A DNA stretch of 64,000 bases from Blepharisma stoltei (GCA_914767885.1 CAJZBQ010000002.1:248001-312000); one strand, 5' to 3'. Shown: positions 10,757-22,715, counted from the stretch's first letter. Numbers and translations are program-made. The notes: generated by a model not told the origin, from the sequence alone.

Positions 10757-13700
10757 ATGTTTTTTTCATTAGCATTAACTTTTATTTTATCATGCCTGAT
10801 TAATGGTGGTTTCGCAGCAAATGAATTTGACTAATTTTGGATATTAAAAAAAGGTGCGCCTTAGCCATGTGCTCATAATGGAAATCAATATTGGTGGGAT
10901 GAGCTATACTACATCTTCTTCAATTACTCCAACAGCCACAATCAAATCAAACAAAGTGACTATATCAGGATTAGGAACTGTCAGCAGCGATGGTAATGTT
11001 GTTCTATTATTGCCAAATGGCGAACCAACTGGAACTATAGCTGTTACTTTGAAATTTTATTATGTCATACATACATTAATTAAAGTTTTTAAGGTATCTA
11101 ACGCTGCATTCCCACTAAGGGGATAGAGCCAAAATGATAATGTCACGATCATTTCCAAGCCAAAAGGTCGGACCATCCCAAATAAACCGCCTACCATCCT
11201 GATCAGTGCTTTCACCCGTCGCCCTTGCCACACTCAGCTCCTGCGCATGCTCAGCCTAAGGGTCCCTTCTCGGATGAGCTGAGAGGTAAAACTCTGTGTC
11301 TCTTGGTTGCACTGTATAGCAGTTCTTTGTTTATCCTCAGAGTTAAACTACTGTTTTGCTATGCAGAAATTCTCAAAAGCAAGGCCAAGTCCATGAATAA
11401 ATTTCCATGGGGAGAAAATTAGTAGAGCTAATTTCTCTCGAACTGAATGCCATTTTATTTATATCATATTTTATTATGTCCTTATTGGAGGAGACCCTAC
11501 TATAAAATATTACTTATACTCTGGATCATCTTCAACTAATTTAAACAGTGGAGCTGCTGCTGGCTACGGCAGTTCATCAGTAACAAGCCCTACATCTTAC
11601 ACTGTAGGAGGCAGTGCAGATACTACAACTGGGTCTGTCACTGTTAGCACTGCAGCTTCAGCTGCATCAGGAGATTGGGTTGGAGTTGGCTTACCTAAAG
11701 GCTTTACATTGTCATCATCTGGCTACGGAGTTTCATTAGGCGGTATTTCTTCAACAGCTTATACTGTCTCTTCTTCAAGCAGTACATTTACTGGAGGATT
11801 TATAGTAGGAAAGTTAGCAAGCGCAGTTGCTCTTTCAGATTCTTCAGCATCAACTTTTACTATTTCAAATTTGGTTCCTCCAACAACTACAGGGAAGTCC
11901 TCAGATGAAGCTTCGGTCAGTTTCGTTGTTTTTGCAGCATCAGCATCATCAACTACAACGTGCAAAGCTGCAGGCTCTGTATCTTCTGCATCTGTAACGC
12001 TTAATGCTGGCACAATTACATCAGACACATGCTCAATTGACAAAGCTTACGCTCAAGGCCCAGATTCGGTAGATTCCACCCTGACTCTTTCATTTGTGAC
12101 TGTTAACACTATTCCTGGTGGTGGAAAAATTTCGTTGACTCTAAACTCTGGAGCTTGGACTATTAGTACTTCAGATGTAGAAACTACTTGTGAGGGTGTT
12201 GGCTTTACAGACTATTCTGACCTTACTGCTAAAAGCTGTACGATTTCAAGTTCAGTTATTACTTTAGAAGGATTTGCTTCAATTTCTGCAGGAACTGTTA
12301 ATGTAAAAGTTTATCATATAATTCCTGCTTCAGCGTCGACTGAGACATTAACTTGTTTTTCATCAGTCAGTACTTATGATTCAAATGGTTATCTCATTGA
12401 TATAATTGGCTCATCAATAGCAAACTCACTCCTCCTTTAAGTTCGAACAAAGTTTAGGTAAAATTTCCGCTTTTTAGGTACTTTAATTACCTTTAAAATT
12501 GTAAAAAAAAAAAATTCAAAGGGATTTTATAGGTGAAATACTAATTTTCATAAAATTAGTTTTGGCCTAATTTAATAAAAGAAATGCAAGTGAAATATTT
12601 TAAAAAGCTTTAATTATGAATCGATTTTTTAAATCAGTTATTAATAAAAATAATTCTAAATATTGTTCAACTTATATTTTTTATTTTTAAATTTTTTTTA
12701 TCGAAAAATTTCAAATAAATTAAAAAAAATTTAATCCTTCTTTATATTGGAACAAGATTTTTTGATTCAATTTAAAGGGGGAGTCAGTTACTTTGACTGT
12801 TTCAACAGATACTGGGAGCACAAATAGTGGACTAGTAGCAAAAGCATATCCTAACGTAGCTAATACAATTGCAGACATTTATCTCAGTTTTTCTTTTTCT
12901 AAAGCAATCCCTGCTTATAGTACAATACAAATTAATCCTGGCTTTGTCAGTTCTTGGACTGTGTCCTCTTCTAATATCCAGAATTCGTGCTGGACTGACC
13001 AATATACTTATTCTTGCACTGTGTCTGGCAGTTATGTATCCTTAACACTAGCAAATTCAGTTGCTGCCAGCCAAGCCATCCAAGTTTACATTGAGAGTGC
13101 TTTGACTTTACCTAGTTCTAATTCTACATCAAGCGGATGGACAATTTCTACCTCATGGAATGGAGTGTCCATCACTGCTGACTCTACAACAGTCACTACT
13201 GCAACTTTCCCATTCGTTGTTGGTACTGCTGTTGAAAATGCTATCACCTTAGCATCTATTACCCAAGTTAATACGACGACTGCAGGCGAAATTTCTTCAT
13301 ATGCTTTTAGCTTTTCTTCAGCCTCAGCAGTAGCTACTACTGATTCATTCGTTATACAGTTTCCGAAAGAATTTGATCCACATGTAGGCGATGCTAAATT
13401 GGTGTTTAATGACTGCTTGCCTAATAATTTTTACCTAACATGTGGGTCAACTGCTCTGGGGATTACTAGCGGAACTCTTTGCTCTGTTGACCATTGGAAA
13501 GTTGTGATAACAGGAATTACTAACACCACAAACTTTAAATTGGAACAAATATAGTTAAATTTCTATTTTTGGGCAAATAAAACCTTAATAGGTAAAAATA
13601 ATAATTTTTTTATAGTTTTGATCTAATTTAATTGAGACAATAAATTAGAATGCTGTTTAAGCAGCTGGTACGCTGGATCAATTAATATTTTAAATTAAAT

Positions 13701-16461
13701 TGATTAAATGAAATTAAAATAAAAATATTGTGTTCTTTTTGTGTTTTTTTAATTTTTAAAATAATCCTTATATATACTGGAAAGATCTTTCTCTTCCAAT
13801 TCAAAGAGGGATAAGACAGTAACTGCAGCCTCAAGTATAGATATTACAATCGATATGGTTCAAAACCCAGTATCAGTATCTGGAACATTCAGCTTTTACC
13901 AATATGGATCAGACGGGTCTGTAAAATCATACCTACAACAAAGTGGTACTGTTTCAACTACAAGCAATGTAGCAAACATCGTATCACTTAAAAACGTTAC
14001 TATTGATTCCACAGAACTTTCAGAAACAGCAACCTATACCTTTAACTTCTACGCTGCAGCTACATACACCCCAGACTATATCATTTCAATATTATTCCCT
14101 CAACAATTCAATAACAAGCTAAAAATGGGCAGCTCAGCTACATGTAAATCTGTTTACTATGATGAGTCTTCCTCATCTACAAGCACAACTACCAGCACGA
14201 CTTTCAGCTCTACATCAACTTGTACTATTAATGGAAATAACGTCACCCTTTCATTCCCATCAGGAACAAGCCTAACAACGGCATCTACCTCAAGAATCGA
14301 AATTCAACTGTCCTCTTTCTATAACCCAGAATGGGGATTCACAAGGTCTGCTGGATGGGATGTGACTGACTATGAAACTTTTACTGGAACTATTGAGCCT
14401 GACGAGTGGAGCAATAAATTCGATATTGCCATCTCCCAATTCAGCACAGGCAAAACTTATGCTAAAAGCTATGGTGTCCTTCACTCAGGATTTATTGGAT
14501 ATACATTAAGTACAACTAGTATCAGTGTTGGCTCTTATGATGCAACCAATGCTTCTGGAGGTATAAAATTGCTGCCTGGACAGCAAAGTTCTGATATCAC
14601 TGTTTCTCTTCTTGATAGCAATAGTTGGCCATTGAAATCGAAATCACTTAAACTGTCTCCAACTTCAAATACTAATTACCCTGACAATGGAGCCCTTGCA
14701 TATTCCTCACTTCATTACAGTTACACTGCATTCCAAATGACTTCTCAAATCAAATTCAGAGTGGCAGCCACCAGCAGTGCAGTATCTGGGATTTATTATA
14801 TTGATTGGGGAACACCTGTTGAGTCCTTACAAGATGGAGTTTCAACAGCTTTATATAGTGCTCCATTGAGTATACTAGTAGAAGTTTGCAGTTCTTTAAC
14901 AGCTATATCTATCACAGTCGATTCTTTACCAACCTTCTATCAATACTACACCAGTCTTCCAATCAAAGTGACTCTTGCAAACTCTCCAGCTACTCAGTTG
15001 ATCGTTACTCCAGCATTCTCTGTCACAGGATTTACAATCACCCCTACTTCTCTTACATTTACACCTAATGTGAATGAGCTTTACTTCCAAGTTGTCGTCG
15101 GGTCAACTTATGTAGCCTCCACAACTTCTCCTACACTATCATTTACCCTTTCAGGGACAGACTCAGCTGCTTTTACAGCCCCAAGTAAGTTGACAGCTAC
15201 AGTTTCCACGTCATATCCTTCAGTTGTTTCAGTCACTCCAGGATTGACTGGGACTAAAGTGAGCGGATCAGAGTACAAAATTGCAGTTACTACATCAATA
15301 GCTGGAGTTTTGTACTGGGGGCTTGGGTGCCAGGGCTCTGAAGTCCTTACTTTTGCTGGACTTTCAGCCTTGGTTTCAGATCTGGTTAGCCCATCAAGCT
15401 CTATTCAAACTCTTCAAGACCAATTGGATAGTGAATATCTGAGCACTGAAACTGATATTAGCAGCACTAAAGGGGATACTGATATTGCTTCTTTCTTCAA
15501 AAGAATTCATGCTGAGCACTGTGAGAACTATTGGGCGTCATCTCAAGTTATAACGACTTCAGGTGCTACCTTTGACTTTAATTGGCTTATGGCAGGGACC
15601 AGCTACACTTTTACAGCTTATATTGCTACAAGGCTAACAAATGATACTACAGTTTACCCTATCAAGACTTATAACTTTACCACAGACTCTCTTGGTTCTA
15701 TCTATACCACCTCAGTCACTTTTTCAGGTACCGTTTCAACTAGCTCTAGCAATATTGCTAAAGTTTTAGCTAAGAACATGGGTGTAAATCCATCATGGTT
15801 ATCATATGTAAGTTCATCAAGAAGAAGACTAGACGACACTACTACAACTACGACGTATACTTATAATGTTCTTGCTGACAGCAGATATCCAGCTTATACT
15901 TCTTCAGCTATAATATCAAATCTTAATACCAACCAAGCTCAGGCAACTGCTGACTTCCTCAGTACATACTCATTGACTGCTTCAAGTTTAGGGACATCTG
16001 CAGCTGTTTCTACTGGAACAACCCCATCATGGTCAACTGCCCCTGCAAAATCTGCAGTCACTGCAACCTCGGCTACCTTTACTGCAGCTTCTTCACAGGC
16101 AGGAACCATATATGTGTCATGCTCAGATAATGATTTAACAAGCCGCATTACTTATGCTTGGCAAGTTGTGGATGGGCTAGATGCTACTTCTTCATCAGTG
16201 CCTTCGTCAAGTGTAACGAGCGTTGCTGCGACTAGTGAAACTCTGACTGTAGCTGGATTGACTGCAGGGACGACTTATGCTTGCTACTTTACTGCTTGCA
16301 ATAGTTATCCACTGAATCCTCTTTGTATTGATTATGTATCAAGCACTTCTACAGCTTTAGCAAGCGTTACAATTACAACTACAGCTACAAGCGACTCTAG
16401 CAATGCAGCTCTTATTGAAGCAAGCACGGTGTTGGCGTTCCTCTTAATTTTAGTTAACTAA
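10757..16461 (+). CDS. Large GPI-anchor-like surface protein 2
   Basis: From 10854 to 16461 a single frame of about 1514 codons forms when 11054-11467, 12429-12786 and 13524-13814 are removed. It has repeated Ser/Thr-rich beta modules with paired Cys, and a dibasic patch (SSRRRLDD) near 15830. The C-terminus ends in a short hydrophobic tail (STVLAFLLILVN), as in GPI-anchored proteins. The 5' end is unresolved: ATG at 10757 opens a good signal peptide (MFFSLALTFILSCLINGGFA), but a TAA and a frame change occur before 10854, and no 15-nt intron fits. Either the gene is damaged there or another insert remains undetected. Probably an adhesin or surface antigen. Confidence 0.65.
11054..11467 (+). 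mobile_element. Retroposon-like insert in surface gene 2
   Basis: Direct repeat ATTTTATTATGTC at 11054-11066 and 11468-11480. Removal of 414 bp yields TLKFYYVLIGGDP in the same frame as downstream. The start (TTTTTAAGGTATCTAACGC) matches the 186-bp element at 8833-9018. Confidence 0.8.
12429..12783. mobile_element. MITE with CTTTAAATTGG ends, TCA target repeats
   Basis: Ends CTCCTCCTTTAAGTTCGAAC and the inverted CTCCCCCTTTAAATTGAATC, flanked by TCA at 12426-12428 and 12784-12786. Removing 12429-12786 joins IANS to VTLTVSTDTG in frame. No in-frame TA pair works as a boundary. AT-rich interior without a frame. Confidence 0.8.
13524..13811. mobile_element. MITE with CTTTAAATTGG ends, TAA target repeats
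   Basis: Inverted ends contain CTTTAAATTGGAA and CTTTGAATTGGAA. Flanks are TAA at 13521-13523 and 13812-13814. Excision gives GITKTVTAASS in frame. The left end is more degenerate than the right. Confidence 0.75.
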
Positions 16462-17118
16462 AAAAACATTGCTTAAATGTATCGTTCTTAATCCATAAAA
16501 TAAGATTTAATAATATAACAGTCTTTAGGCAGCTAAAGGTATTTAAAACTTTTCTGCATGAATTCATCGTAAATTGATTAAAAATAGCATTGTATGTAAA
16601 TTATGAAGATCTGTACTAAATAGGCAGATTATTTTTTAAAATAATAAAAATATTTGTTCTAGTTTCTGAAATAAATGGCAAAGAGTGTTTAATTTGGGGT
16701 AAACTCAATTTTATTATCAAGCTCGGATTTTTTCATAATTTTGATCAAACCCTGAAGAACTAAAATGCTTCTACAAGAATGAAGCCCATTACAAAAAGGG
16801 GACAGAATTTGATGCTTTACTTATATTAAGCTGTTTCTCATAGCAGCTATAATCATAAGCTGGAGACTGGTTGCAACAATTTGGCATAAATATAGCCTTT
16901 TTTCAGAATTCAAGTATGATAAACTATTAAGAGATTCTGACTAAGGTGTTTCCTGAGTAAAATTAATTATAAGTCATATAAGTGAAATTTGGTAATCAAA
17001 GATTAGCTTTTTCAACTTCAAGCATAATAAATATCCCAAGTTATGCTAAGGCCAAGGATAAAGAGTCTTAACATGATTTCTTCTTCCGATTTAACTGCAG
17101 CAATATAAAATATGCTAG
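16462..17118. other. AT-rich intergenic region
   Basis: No open frame, fold or family repeat was recognised between the surface gene and the MITE that follows. Confidence 0.5.
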
Positions 17119-17462
17119 CTTCCCCTCCTAGGTCGAACAAAACCTTTCGAAAAATTCCTATTTTCTGAGTAAAATCCCACCTGTGAGCAAACAAAAATAT
17201 TGTTTTAATATAAAAATTTTTTAATAAAAATTAATTTGATATATATATAAGCGATAATTATTATAATGAAATCTCTAGCTAATTTTTTTTAATTTTAAAG
17301 AGCTTATGTTTAAAGCATAAATTTTATAAATTATATTAATATTGTTTAAAATTATTATTTCTGATTGGCGTTTTTTTAAAATTTTTACTATAAAATTTCT
17401 ATATAAATTTTTAAAAAAAAATTAATACCTAATTTTTTCGTTTGCTAAAAGGAAGGGGGGAG
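17119..17462. mobile_element. C-rich TIR MITE, intergenic
   Basis: Left end CTTCCCCTCCTAGGTCGAAC, right end ...GGAAGGGGGGAG. The left flank is TAG and the right TAA, one base different. Contains the core TTATAATGAAATCTCTAGCT in inverted orientation. Non-coding. Confidence 0.7.
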
Positions 17463-17658
17463 TAAAAATATAATTCGAAATCCTATAATTATCCTCAGAT
17501 ATGATTCATTCATGTTGGGACATAATTAAATTTTTTATTGTGTTAAGAGCAGTAAGTAAAACAGAAGGAGTTTTCTTAAATTTTATTTTAAGGCCTTATG
17601 TGATACTTTATATCTTTAGTTTAATTATGAGTAAATAAATTCAGACTTAATATGATTT

Positions 17659-19522
17659 TTAATTAAGGTCTTCTTTTTGAACGTCTTTACATAAGAATCT
17701 CCACGGCAACTCTTTTGCTTGAGATATTCCAATTCTTGGAGTAGTTTGCAGGTCAATTGGCCTATATCCTTCATCATAAATCTTTATAGGACAGTCATTA
17801 TCCAAAACAGACTTTCCGTAATATGCCATCGGTATCCTCATGCTTTTCACAAGTTTTGCTGGTCCATTCAGCATTTTTTTCTTATTTTTAACTCCTTCTC
17901 CTCCTAGCAAAAGACCATCTCCTCTCAAAGGTAAGCACCCTCTTATAAGAACAGCACAGCCTCTCCCAGCGTACTCAGTTTTAAAATTAATGCATATATT
18001 TTGGCCATACACATAATATAAATAAATAGTGCCAGGCTCAGCAAACATAGCTTTATTTCTTTCTGATTTCCCTTTGAACGCATGACAAGATGCTTCGTCT
18101 TGGGTATAGGCTTCTGCTTCATTTATGATTGTTGCAATGGTACCATGCTCAGAAGTATGCTCCATGACTTTTCCTATAAGCTCTCTGGCTACTGTTACAG
18201 TATCTTGCTGATAAAAGGACAGCGGCAATTCAGTTTTAAGGCCGCTTGATTGTGCAGGCTGGTCATACATAGGTAGCAACCAGACACCCACACCCTCCCT
18301 AAAAATGGTACCCCCACCCCCCCTTTTTACTGATGGCACCCCCACCCCCCCTCTCGGGTTTATTCTATATAGAAGTAATTGATAGGAAGCAAGCAGAATA
18401 AATTAAATATAACCAAATTAAAACACTATATTGATAAATTAAGTCCACAAATTACTTTATATTTATGATTAATTAATAAATTTAAATTAATTAGCAATTA
18501 ATTAGAAATAAATTAAGTTTGTTTTTTATATTTATAAATATAATGCTAATGATATAGATAATGCATTAATTATTAAATTAGCACAATACAATAACTTGCA
18601 TTAAATTTATTAACTCATAAATCAAAGCTAATCTGATGGCCATTGTACAAGGATTGCAGGACTGAATTGGTAACAGGATTCAATAGTGCTAATAAAAATA
18701 GTATTTGCTATTGTCAGTTTTACTTTTGGATCTCTAATTCGACTTTTAGCCATTGTTCCACAAAGTTCATAAATATATGCAGGATATATTGCTAATTAAT
18801 ATCAAAGATCATTATTATGCTTGTTAAAAAATTTTTTCATATGTGGTGTGCTTAGTAGTTATAGGAAATTCTCACCTCGTTCCACCTACTCCTTAATCGA
18901 TTGTGCTACGCTATATGGATATTGTTTATTTGCAGATTTTTGAACTTTACCATCTAAGTGTGGAATCTTTCCGTGTGTGAAAAAAGGATTCCACATGTGA
19001 AGCCCTTTTTGATTTCACATTTAGGTGGTAAAGTTCAAAAATCTGAAATAACGATATTGTATAAATCAGTAATTCTGAATATTTAAAATAATAATTTATT
19101 TATTAGGTCTGCTCTAAATTGGCATTTGTCATATATTTATGCTATATTAGGGGGGGGTGGGGGCCATCTAAGAAAAGGGGGGGTGGGGGTACCATTTTTT
19201 TAGGGGGTGGGGGTGTAAGGTTGCGACATATGCTTGACCATGCAGGCTCTTCTCTGAGGATTGGAATGGAATTTTCAGTTGTTGAAGGGTCGTTTGAGGA
19301 TGCAGCTCTTGCTTGCCATTCTGCTCTTTGTGACTCATCTAGCTGTTTCCATTCATTTCCGATTTTTTTGGCGATTTCTGAGGAGCTAAGATTAGAAGAT
19401 GTGGAACGGTATGTGTCTTTTCTGGCTTGAGCGAAAAGCATATAAGCAGATAAAGGTCTTTTGTTCGCTGCTTTTGGCGGTTGTTGATTTTTTAATGCTT
19501 TTTTCGCAACTTTTTTGACCAT
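17659..19522 (-). CDS. HMG-box and 3-methyladenine DNA glycosylase, interrupted
   Basis: The 5' part (19522 down to 19231) encodes a classic HMG box: RPLSAYMLFAQARKD, then KIGNEWKQLDESQRAEW. It has no stop before the 955-bp insert at 18276-19230. The 3' part encodes an AAG/MPG-family glycosylase: catalytic-Glu region NEAEAY, then ERNKAMFAEPGTIYLYYVYG, GPAKL, PRIGI and PWRF. Cutting at TA on both sides puts the two parts in one frame of 302 aa (...AWSSIPMYDQPAQ...). The enzyme removes alkylated purines in base-excision repair; the HMG box would add DNA binding. If unfused, the HMG gene would end only in the insert and the glycosylase would start at ATG 18268. Confidence 0.65.
18276..19230. mobile_element. 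955-bp IES/transposon with C-rich inverted ends
   Basis: Long inverted ends: GCAACCAGACACCCACACCC on the left and, inverted on the right, GCAACCTTACACCCCCACCC. Both continue through AAAAATGGTACCCCCACCCC and GATGGCACCCCCACC-type blocks over about 80 bp. TA pairs at 18274-18275 and 19229-19230 give an in-frame join. Interior is AT-rich, has no transposase frame, and contains a smaller palindrome. Confidence 0.7.
18932..19046. repeat. Small foldback nested in the 955-bp insert
   Basis: Inverted arms CAGATTTTTGAACTTTACCA on the left and, inverted, on the right, followed by imperfect CTAAGTGTGGAATC / CTAAATGTGAAATC. A nested palindromic element of about 115 bp. Confidence 0.65.
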
Positions 19523-19726
19523 TTTATTAAATCACTATAGCATTTTGCAATTCATTATATACTTAATAGCACTAATTCGTTTATAGCTCATTAGCCAGAG
19601 CTATTTTGGCATATCAAGACCAAAAATATTTAAACGAAGTCTAATTTAATGTTATCTACTATAAAATTTACAATATAGATTCACATAAGCATAAAAGTAG
19701 AAATTTATTATAAAAATAAAATTTGC

Positions 19727-20224
19727 ATGGCATCCAAATTGCCTGAATGTCCTGTATGCTTGGAGGAATATTCGCGAACACAAATGCCAATGCTTCTTCC
19801 TTGTGGGCATGCGTTGTGCAAGCTCTGCTTCGACATATCAACCAAAAGGAACACAGTTGAATGTCCCCAAGATAGAAAAAAATCCAATGTAAAGAATTTA
19901 TCCCCTGCATACGATTTGATGTCGACTATTGAGCAGCTCCAAGAGCTTAAGCTTCAAATAAATCAGGAATCCAGCGTTAAAGAGGAAACGCAAACACAAT
20001 GCAATTCTAAGATAGATGTATTGGAAAAACAATTTAGAGAAAAGTTGACAGAATATGAAAGAACCTACCAAGAAAGGGCTGAAAAAATGATAGAAGAAGT
20101 CAAAAGAGAAGAGGAAGAAAAAAGGATCAGATATGTCGAACAAATGAATGAAATTAGCAAGGTGAACACTGAAAAGCATCTCAAAAAACTTATTTCCCTA
20201 ATAAATTGTGAAGAATATTTGTAA
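19727..20224 (+). CDS. RING-finger coiled-coil protein
   Basis: 165 aa, no insert. Residues 8-50 form a C3HC4 RING: CPVCLEEY, LLPCGHALCKLC, then ECPQDR. This is the fold of E3 ubiquitin ligases, which recruit an E2 enzyme. From about residue 65 on it is a long charged coiled coil (EKQFREKLTEYERTYQERAE), probably for dimerisation or substrate binding, as in TRIM-like ligases but without a B-box. It lies head-to-head with the HMG/glycosylase gene, with 204 bp between the start codons. Substrate unknown. Confidence 0.8.
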   Translation: MASKLPECPVCLEEYSRTQMPMLLPCGHALCKLCFDISTKRNTVECPQDRKKSNVKNLSPAYDLMSTIEQLQELKLQINQESSVKEETQTQCNSKIDVLEKQFREKLTEYERTYQERAEKMIEEVKREEEEKRIRYVEQMNEISKVNTEKHLKKLISLINCEEYL

Positions 20225-20638
20225 AGAATTACTGGAAAATGAAAAAGCTGGCTCTTTTTTAATACAATTAATTATTTTGTGGTTTGAATATATTTCAGCA
20301 CTTACAAAAAATTTTTGCCTAATTATTTATTTTAGATATTTAAATTTTTAATTATAAACGTTCCACAAAATTAAATAAATTTTTATATATAGCCCAGGAT
20401 GAATTTTAGATCATTATAGGTCATGATCTGATACTTCGACTCGTTGCCGAGTCAAATCCGCGAGTTGGCAAGTACGCCTATAATTAGTATATGCCTTTTT
20501 GTGGATTGGTTCGGGAAATTTTTGAGCAAACTAACTCCACGAGTTGAATTGCCAGATCATAGCTCTGGACGATCTATAATGCGTCCTGCTCTATATTTTT
20601 ACAATTTTCATCATTTAATAAAAAATAAAAATTGCTAG
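20225..20638. other. Intergenic stretch with weak inverted repeat
   Basis: Non-coding. A GC-richer patch near 20410-20570 has weakly inverted segments (GATCTGATACTTCGACTCG... and ...CGAGTTGAATTGCCAGATC) suggesting an old foldback. Confidence 0.35.
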
Positions 20639-20953
20639 CTCCCCCTCCGTGGGCGAACAAAACTATTGGAAAATACCTAATTTTTCATAAAAACCCAACC
20701 TCCGTGAGTGAACAAAAAATTTTTATGAAAAAATTGATATATAAGTGATAATTATTATAGTGAAATCTATAGCTAATTCTATTTAATTTTAAACAACTTT
20801 AATTTTAACATAATTTTGCAAATTAAATTAATATTTACTTTCCAATCTTGCATGAATTTTTAATTTAAAAAAAAAATTTACTATAAAATTTATATAATAA
20901 ATTTTTAAAGATAAAAATGGCCAAACAAAAATTTTTTGTTCGCTCATGGGAAG
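20639..20953. mobile_element. C-rich TIR MITE beside the WWE gene
   Basis: Left end CTCCCCCTCCGTGGGCGAAC, right end ...TTCGCTCATGGGAAG. Flanks TAG (20636-20638) and TAA (20954-20956). The right end supplies the first in-frame ATG (20946) of the next gene. Confidence 0.75.
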
Positions 20954-21467
20954 TAAGTGGCAAATTAGCCAAAAAATTAGACAAGGGAAAATACGAATAA
21001 ATGGATCTGAGAACCCCAACATCAATCGAGAAAGGCAAAATCCAAGGGATGATAACAGAATTTACTGGTCTTGGCAATCGTCAGACCATAAATGGAACGA
21101 ATATGATCATAGCATTTCTTCAAAAATAGAGTCAGCATATAGGTCTGGTGTATCATATGCAGTAGTAAAGGCAAATAATCGATCTATAAAAATCGATTTT
21201 GATCAATGAAGAGAAACCAGTGGATCAAAAATAAAACGAATAAATACTATAACAAGTGCTCCTCTATGGAAATTTTTAAAAAGCCCCAAAAAATGGGTAG
21301 CATTACTTGACTCTGAATGCTTTAAACTTGATGTAGCATGAATTAACAATGAAAATCATGTTAGCATCAACATAGACGATGAAAAAAATGCAGTTTGTAA
21401 TTTTGATGAAATGTCTTTGAGAATTCAAGACAAAAAATTTCCCCTTGTAAGAGAGATACTTTCTTAA
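20946..21467 (+). CDS. WWE-domain protein
   Basis: Reads 173 aa with TGA as Trp at 21207 and elsewhere. Residues about 35-95 match a WWE domain: YWSWQSSDHKWNEYD, then SKIESAYRSG, then KIDFDQW. WWE domains bind ADP-ribose units and occur in ubiquitin ligases and PARPs. The C-terminal part (PLWKFLKSPKKWVALLDSEC) is unassigned. The first ATG lies in the inverted end of the MITE, so after excision another start must be used; the true 5' end upstream of 20638 could not be identified. Confidence 0.6.
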
Positions 21468-21719
21468 TACCTTTTAACACTATATGTTTGAATAGTATCA
21501 CTATTTTTTAGAATCAGCTAGGACTGGACCCTCTAATATTATTTGTAATTATTGAAGGATAAAAATCAATTTAAATTGGAATAAAATTTTTGTTTCCATT
21601 TGCAGAAGGAGTTAATATAATTGTATTCCTTTTTAAAATTAGGTATTTTTGCAAATTTGTGAAATATCCATATTATAATCAAAATAAATATTCTGTTCTC
21701 GATCAGAAATTCTTCTTAT

Positions 21720-22110
21720 GAACAGTTTTGATTTGAAGCATGGCCGACTAGCGAATTATTCTAACAATTATGATGTACAGGCCAGGCGTGCTCAATTTTG
21801 ATCTATCATCTTCTAGGGAAACGGGAAATTTTGGAAGTGTGCTATCAACCCAGGCTTGAAAATTTGGATCTTAGCATGCTAGAAGGACGCAAGTTTATAG
21901 CCTGAGAGCTGAAAGGGCAGCCACCGAAATCCGAACACAGGAGCTGTAGGACCGGCTTTTAAGACCAAGAGGCGCCAGACATTTTAAAGGCAGGGTATCC
22001 AAAGCAGGAGTGAAAGCCCTGATATGGGGTGTGCTATTTGACGTTAAGCGAAAAGCCTAAATAATTAATTTGCTTTCACTAGTATTTGAAATAACCCATA
22101 TTAAACGGGC
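21720..22110. repeat. GC-rich retroposon-like segment, unclassified
   Basis: Sharp rise in GC over about 390 bp between AT-rich stretches, no open frame. It shares GGCCAGGCGtG and a nearby TTTTGATCT with a GC-rich patch near 56960. No flanking repeat found. A structured non-coding RNA is an alternative. Confidence 0.35.
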
Positions 22111-22501
22111 TATAAAAGCCATTTAAAAATAAAATAGCATTTCACCTATAAAAGAAAAATATTGTTTCAATTTAAAGTTGATTAATTTATCAAAAATAAA
22201 ACATTAACAGATAATTTCGTAAAATACGGGAGCTAATAAGGAATTTTGTGCATTAAATCTAAAGAAAAACTGATTTAATCTTATAGCAAGATTAGCAGCC
22301 GATAAAGAAAATAAAGAAAAAGCATTTTTTAAGCAAGCACTTCATAAACAGTAAGTTAGTATAGTTCAAAGATGCTAAAAACCTTATGAGACAAGATCTC
22401 TAAGGCTATTCAAGTAAAATTAAATATTAATTAAATAGATTTGGCTTTAAAATGGTTATCAAATGACCCAAACCCATTATATTTCAGAAAACTTATAGGA
22501 T

Positions 22502-22715
22502 TTGCCCTAGGATGGCGCTATATGGCGCCATCCTAGGGCAAGCGAAAATTGGCTCCACACGGGAACCGTATTCCACGTGTGGAGCCATTTTTCCACGTGT
22601 GGAATCCACATTTTCCCACGTGGAAAAATGGCTCCACACGTGGAACACAATTCCCGTGTGGAGCCGTGTCTCCAATTGCCCGAGGATGGCGCAATATAGC
22701 GCCATCCTCGGGCAA
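22502..22715. repeat. Palindromic foldback element, copy 1
   Basis: Each end is itself a hairpin (TTGCCCTAGGATGGCGC and its complement; TTGCCCGAGGATGGCGC and its complement). The middle consists of inverted GGCTCCACACG / CGTGTGGAGCC blocks around CCACGTGTGGA. Related elements lie at 42298-42466 and 50719-50907. Frames read through it on both strands are artefacts of the palindrome. Confidence 0.8.

Noticed and set aside
18280-18345. Gly-rich N-terminus on the glycosylase
   Set aside because: The codons come from the C-rich inverted end of the 955-bp insert, and the same sequence appears, inverted, at the end of the HMG frame.
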